DNA of 26,553 bases from CADEED01 sp036274075. GTDB taxonomy: Bacteria; Pseudomonadota; Gammaproteobacteria; Steroidobacterales; Steroidobacteraceae. The DNA lies in NCBI GenBank assembly GCA_036274075.1, contig DASUGK010000095.1:1-26553 (forward strand). The letters run 5' to 3'. Made by a program: the position numbers and the translations under genes. The notes beneath the pieces were generated by a model. It had not been told where the DNA came from, ran no database searches, and saw only the letters and a program-made list of their open reading frames with translations. Below, piece after piece: positions 23,064 to 26,553 of the stretch. Every line of letters begins with the position of its first letter. Positions within the stretch are counted from its first letter, which is position 1.

Positions 23064-24470
23064 TCAAAGTTTGTACGCTTTTTTCGGGAAGTCGTACGCG
23101 AGTTGCGGTGCGAGCGTGGCGGCTTCGTCCTCGGGCAGACGGTGCTCGGCCACCAGCCGCGCGAGGAAGGAACAGTCGATGCGCCGGGCCACGTCGTGGC
23201 GTGACGGGATGGACAGGAACGCGCGCGTGTCATCGTTGAAGCCAACGGTGTTGTAGAACCCGGCGGTCTCCGTGGTCTGTTCGCGGAAGCGCATCATGCC
23301 TTCCGGGCTGTCGTGGAACCACCATGCCGGGCCCAGCTTGAGCGCCGGGTAATGACCCGCGAGTGGCGCGAGCTCGCGCGCGTAGGAGCTCTCGTCCAGC
23401 GTGAACACGATGATGGACAGCGAAGGATCGTTGCCGAAGCGGTTCAGCAACGGGCGCAGCGCGCCGACGTAATCGGTGCGCGTCGGGATGTCGGCCCCCA
23501 CGTTCGGGCCGAAGCGATCGAACAGCGGCGCGTTGTGGTTGCGCCACGCACCGGGGTGGATCTGCAACACTAGTTTGTCGTCCAGGCTCATGCGCGCCAT
23601 CTCGGTGAGCATCTGTCCGCGGAACAGGTCCGCGTCACCCGGGTTGCCGGCGCCTCTCGAGATGCGTCCGAACAGCGCCTCGGCATCTGCGGGACTCAGG
23701 TCGGCGGTGCGCGCGGTCGGATGGCCGTGGTCGGTGGACGTGGCGCCCATCACCGCGAAGAAGGCGCGCCGCTTGCGGTGCGCGGCGAGGTAACCGCGCC
23801 AGGAGAATGCGTCCTCGCCGGTGATCTCGCTGAACCTGCGCAGGTTGTCGAGGAACCCGACGGCGTCCGGATCGACCACGTTGTCCGGCCTGTAGGCGGT
23901 GATCACCCGCCCCTGCCAGCCGCTCTTGCGGATGGTGACGTGGTGAATCAGGTCATCGAGCGGCGACTCGGTGGTGGCCAGCGCCTCGATGTTGAACCGC
24001 TCGAACAGCGCACGCGGGCGGAATTCGGGCTTCTGCAGGCGCTCCGCGATGCGGTCGTAAGTGGCCTCCGCATTCGCGGGCCTGAGCGGGATGTCGGCGC
24101 CGAACACGCTCGACAAGACCCAGTCGAACCACATGCGCGTCGGCGTGCCCTGGAACAGGTAGTAGTTTTGCGCAAACAACCGCCAGATCTTGCGCGAGTC
24201 CCGCTCGGTGGAACCGCCATCGATGCGCGCGACGCCGAATTCTTCCAGCCGGACGCCCTGGCTGTAGAGCATGCGGAATACATAATGATCGGGAGTCAGC
24301 AGCAGGCTCGCGGGGTCCGCGAACGGCACGTTGTCCGCAAACCACTTCGGGTCGGTGTGCCCGTGCGGGCTGATAATGGGCAGGTCCTTGACCAGCTGGT
24401 ACAGGTTGCGCGCGATGGCCCGCGTGGTCGGGTCGGCGGGAAAAAGCCGATCGGGATTGAGTTTGTCCAT
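23064..24470 (-). CDS. uxaC: Uronate isomerase (glucuronate isomerase)
   Basis: Isomerises D-glucuronate to D-fructuronate and D-galacturonate to D-tagaturonate, in the cytoplasm. The 468-residue product has the amidohydrolase-fold metal motif HGHTDP (His36, His38), LLTPDHYVFRMLYSQGV, LVLQIHPGAWRNHN, FTLDESSYARELAPLAG and PAWWFHDSPEGMMRFREQ, all characteristic of UxaC. Length equals E. coli UxaC (about 470). ATG at 24470 is preferred because it gives MDKLNPDRLFPADP; the frame continues 20 codons upstream to 24530, but that part does not fit the family. It is the first gene of the uxaC-exuT operon and divergent from manD, so one divergent promoter region of about 84 bp (24471-24554) should control both. 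No convincing promoter boxes could be fixed there. Confidence 0.95.
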   Translation of the reverse strand: MDKLNPDRLFPADPTTRAIARNLYQLVKDLPIISPHGHTDPKWFADNVPFADPASLLLTPDHYVFRMLYSQGVRLEEFGVARIDGGSTERDSRKIWRLFAQNYYLFQGTPTRMWFDWVLSSVFGADIPLRPANAEATYDRIAERLQKPEFRPRALFERFNIEALATTESPLDDLIHHVTIRKSGWQGRVITAYRPDNVVDPDAVGFLDNLRRFSEITGEDAFSWRGYLAAHRKRRAFFAVMGATSTDHGHPTARTADLSPADAEALFGRISRGAGNPGDADLFRGQMLTEMARMSLDDKLVLQIHPGAWRNHNAPLFDRFGPNVGADIPTRTDYVGALRPLLNRFGNDPSLSIIVFTLDESSYARELAPLAGHYPALKLGPAWWFHDSPEGMMRFREQTTETAGFYNTVGFNDDTRAFLSIPSRHDVARRIDCSFLARLVAEHRLPEDEAATLAPQLAYDFPKKAYKL

Positions 24471-24554
24471 ATTGGTAGTATTCGTGCCCGCCTGGCGTCC
24501 AGACGTTTTCCGTGCTGCGGCGGGCGACACTAATTCTTAATGCTTAAGGGAGCA

Positions 24555-25817
24555 ATGGGCGTGAGCGCGGTTCAGTCGATTAATTCAAAGCCAGGCTCCG
24601 ATCGCGACAGGGAAATCGTGTCGGCCGACGTGATCGTCACCTGCCCGGCGCGAAATTTCGTCACGCTGAAAATCACCACGCGTTCAGGTGTTTCCGGCCT
24701 CGGAGACGCGACACTGAACGGCCGTGAACTCGCAGTGGCGTCGTACCTGAAAGATCACCTGGTGCCCAACCTGATCGGCCGCGACGCCGGGCGCATCGAG
24801 GACATCTGGCAATTTTTCTATCGTGGCGCGTACTGGCGCCGCGGCCCGGTCACGATGACGGCCATCTCCGCGGTGGACGTCGCGTTGTGGGACATCCTCG
24901 GCAAGATGTCGGGGCTGCCGATGTACCGGCTGCTCGGCGGCCGCTCGCGCGAAGGCGCGCTGGTCTACGGGCACGCGAACGGCAAGGACATCGACGAGTG
25001 CAGCGCCGAGGTCGGCAAGTACATCGCGCAGGGCTACAAGGCAATCCGCGCGCAATGCGGCGTGCCCGGCGTGAATAAGGCCTACGGCGTCTCGAATCTC
25101 AAGAACGCGTACGAGCCTGCGGAGAGCGAATTGCCCGCGGAAACCGTGTGGTCCACGCCGAAGTATCTCGACATCGTGCCGAAGTTATTCGAACGGCTGC
25201 GCAAGGATCACGGTTCCGACGTCGAGCTGTTGCACGACGTGCATCACCGGCTGACGCCCATCGAGGCCGCGCGGCTCGGCAATTCGCTGGAGCCCTACCG
25301 GCTGTTCTGGCTGGAAGACGCGACGCCGGCGGAGAACCAGCGCAGCTTCGAGGTCATCCGCAAGCACACGGTCACGCCGCTCGCGGTGGGTGAAGTCTTC
25401 AACTCGATCTGGGACTGCAAGTATCTCATCGAGAACCAGCTCATCGATTACATCCGCACCACCATCGTGCACGGCGGCGGCATCACGCACGTTCGGCGGC
25501 TCGCGGACTTCGCGGCGCTGCACGGAGTGCGCACCGGGTTCCACGGAGCGACGGATCTCTCGCCGGTGTGCATGGGCGCGGCGCTGCACTTCGACACGTG
25601 GGTGCCGAACTTCGGCATCCAGGAATACATGCGGCACGCGCCGGAAACCGACGAAGTGTTCCCGCACGACTACAGCTTCCGCGACGGCCGCCTGCATTGC
25701 GGCGAGTCGCCGGGCCACGGCGTCACCATCGATCAGAAACTCGCCGCGAAGTATCCCTACAACCCGAAGCAGCTCCCGGTCGCCCGTCTCGAAGACGGCA
25801 CCATGTGGGACTGGTAG
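24555..25817 (+). CDS. manD: D-mannonate dehydratase, enolase superfamily
   Basis: Dehydrates D-mannonate to 2-keto-3-deoxygluconate, the substrate of KdgK. The 420-residue product is the RspA/ManD type: metal ligands Asp228 (LLHDVHHRL), Glu254 (WLEDATP) and Glu280 (VGEVFNS), the Tyr177/Arg165 pair (KAYGVS, AIRAQCGVPG), His230 and HGATDLSP (330-337) match the known ManD active site. The start is uncertain. ATG at 24540 lacks a ribosome-binding site; ATG at 24555 follows AAGGGAG (24546-24552) by only 2 nt; GTG at 24561 follows it by 8 nt and would be ideally placed. All give an N-terminus 18 or more residues longer than usual before IVSADVIVTCPARNF. It replaces the unrelated UxuA found in E. 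coli. Downstream is a repeat island, not a gene. Confidence 0.93.
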   Translation: MGVSAVQSINSKPGSDRDREIVSADVIVTCPARNFVTLKITTRSGVSGLGDATLNGRELAVASYLKDHLVPNLIGRDAGRIEDIWQFFYRGAYWRRGPVTMTAISAVDVALWDILGKMSGLPMYRLLGGRSREGALVYGHANGKDIDECSAEVGKYIAQGYKAIRAQCGVPGVNKAYGVSNLKNAYEPAESELPAETVWSTPKYLDIVPKLFERLRKDHGSDVELLHDVHHRLTPIEAARLGNSLEPYRLFWLEDATPAENQRSFEVIRKHTVTPLAVGEVFNSIWDCKYLIENQLIDYIRTTIVHGGGITHVRRLADFAALHGVRTGFHGATDLSPVCMGAALHFDTWVPNFGIQEYMRHAPETDEVFPHDYSFRDGRLHCGESPGHGVTIDQKLAAKYPYNPKQLPVARLEDGTMWDW

Positions 25818-25822
25818 TTAGT

Positions 25823-25855
25823 GGGGACATTCCTCGTTTTCTGGCAAATGGGGAC
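25823..25855 (+). repeat. REP-like box, left copy
   Basis: A 33-bp sequence matching the right box (26498-26530) in inverted orientation at 29 of 33 positions. Its inner part CCTCGTTT-N6-AAATGGGG can form an 8-pair stem if G-T pairs are allowed, and both ends carry GGGGAC. It starts 5 bp after the manD stop, so the transcript of manD runs into it. Confidence 0.7.
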
Positions 25856-25886
25856 GGGGTTGCGGTGGTGGTGATGCGGCCGGCAC

Positions 25887-26078
25887 ATGCACCTATCATG
25901 AGTGCGCTTTTCGCCGGGCCCTTCGATGGTTGTTGCGCAAGGTTAGGGCCGCCGCTCTTTGGTAACATGATTCGGGCGCAGAATCGGCTGGGCGTTGGCA
26001 CTCGCCATCACTCGGTCGGGGACGGCTTCGTGCCTTGCGAATTTGGTGTCCCGGCCCGCGCACTCATGATAGGTGCAT
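25887..26078. repeat. Structured repeat element, copy 1, with 21-bp perfect inverted ends
   Basis: A 192-bp non-coding element. Its outer 21 bp (25887-25907 and 26058-26078) are perfect inverted repeats of each other. The interior (about 25904-26065) occurs again in inverted orientation at about 26281-26443; the first 60 bp (25904-25963 against 26384-26443) match at 59 positions. No open frame of credible protein sequence was seen. Confidence 0.75.
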
Positions 26079-26206
26079 ATGCCGTCCGCCCCACTGTCAC
26101 TGCAAGTCCGTGCTCGCTCACTGGCAAACGTGGGGTGTCGGCCCAGGGGGTGGGAAGAGAAGAGCGCGGTGTCGAGGTCACGATTCTTTTCCCAGCCAAG
26201 TCGGGA

Positions 26207-26233
26207 ATTTCTCATTTGCTGGCAAATGGGGAC
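26207..26233 (+). repeat. REP-like box, middle copy
   Basis: Twenty-seven bases matching 25829-25855 in direct orientation at 24 positions. CATTTG-N4-CAAATG forms a perfect 6-bp stem followed by GGGGAC. It stands 18 bp before copy 2 of the structured element. Confidence 0.65.
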
Positions 26234-26251
26234 GTACCGCCGTGGGTGGGA

Positions 26252-26477
26252 GTCCCGGCGCCCGATCCATGGGTATGCAGTGAGCGCGCGGGCCGGGATT
26301 ACCAAATTCGCAAGGCACGAAGCCGTCCCCGACCGAGTCATGGCAAGTGCTAACGACTAGCCGAATCCGCGACCGAATCGTGGACCAAAGAGCGGCGGCC
26401 CTAACCTTGCGAAACAACCATCGAAGGGCCCGGCGAAAAGCGCGATCACTGCATACCCATGGGTCGGGCGCCGGGAC
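26252..26477. repeat. Structured repeat element, copy 2 (inverted), with 37-bp inverted ends
   Basis: A 226-bp non-coding element whose interior is the reverse complement of copy 1. Its outer arms, 26252-26288 and 26441-26477, pair with 35 of 37 matches. These arms are unlike the arms of copy 1 outside a short GCGC/CTCA core. It is bracketed by REP-like boxes 18 and 20 bp away, so 26207-26530 looks like one complete unit. Confidence 0.75.
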
Positions 26478-26497
26478 ACGCGCCTCCCCCCAGGTCC

Positions 26498-26530
26498 GTC
26501 CCCGTTTGCCAGGAAACGGGGAGTGTCCCC
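26498..26530 (-). repeat. REP-like box, right copy (inverted)
   Basis: A 33-bp inverted match (29/33) to the left box. CCCCGTTT-N6-AAACGGGG is a perfect 8-bp stem, the best preserved of the three boxes. The last 23 bp of the window after it show nothing recognisable. Confidence 0.7.
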
Positions 26531-26553
26531 ATTTTTCCACGCCTTCTCCCACG

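Noticed and set aside
24468..24486. TATTGGTAGTATT between uxaC and manD as a GntR-family operator
   Set aside because: It shares only the ATTGG half with the boxes at 20606-20636 and is not a good palindrome. A second regulated site is expected here but this one cannot be supported.
25928..26360. Several open frames of 60-130 codons on both strands in the repeat island
   Set aside because: They run through inverted repeats, mirror each other on the two strands and have no protein-like composition, ribosome-binding site or recognised domain. They are products of the palindromic repeats.

Overview
The window is about 26.5 kb of high-GC, densely coding DNA. It reads like a free-living gammaproteobacterium of the Xanthomonadales/Steroidobacterales type. 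This placement is inferred from the plsY-birA-coaX-SPOR housekeeping block, an E. coli-like thymidine kinase, large TonB-dependent receptors of the xanthomonad kind, and a GntR-controlled hexuronate locus. No rRNA, tRNA, CRISPR array or intact transposase gene was seen.

Region 1 (1-5579) is mostly core metabolism. On the minus strand, plsY, birA, coaX and a SPOR-like membrane protein gene (cut by the window edge) form a tight run. The first three overlap start to stop and are probably translationally coupled. Upstream lies a CtlX-type guanidino-group hydrolase gene on the minus strand. Only 45 bp away and divergent is a 2-oxoglutarate/Fe(II) (isopenicillin N synthase-like) oxygenase gene followed by tdk.

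Region 2 (5580-14049) looks like an envelope and secreted-enzyme block. A TonB-dependent receptor gene is followed 10 bp later by a secreted endonuclease/exonuclease/phosphatase (EEP) enzyme gene. Converging on it, with a 74-bp 3' overlap, is a secreted two-domain protein that joins a class C (e(P4)-like) acid phosphatase to a second EEP domain. The simplest reading is scavenging of phosphate or nucleosides from nucleotides or nucleic acids. Upstream of the fusion gene, on the same strand, is a CHASE4-like/PAS/GGDEF/EAL c-di-GMP protein. Its start codon is preceded by a perfect CRP/Clp-geometry palindrome.

Region 3 (14050-25817) is a hexuronate catabolism locus. It holds a broken fragment of a GH43 glycosidase; an eda-kdgK-esterase operon; a carbohydrate-type TonB receptor divergent from a FadR-family GntR regulator, with inverted operator-like boxes between them; and a uxaC-exuT operon divergent from manD. 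Together these suggest uptake of uronate-containing oligosaccharides, deacylation, import of hexuronate and conversion glucuronate -> fructuronate -> (mannonate) -> KDG -> KDPG -> pyruvate plus glyceraldehyde-3-phosphate. The fructuronate reductase step (UxuB) is not in the window.

Region 4 (25818-26553) is a non-coding repeat island. It contains three REP-like boxes and two head-to-head copies of a structured element of about 190-225 bp whose outer arms differ in sequence between copies yet stay self-complementary within each copy.
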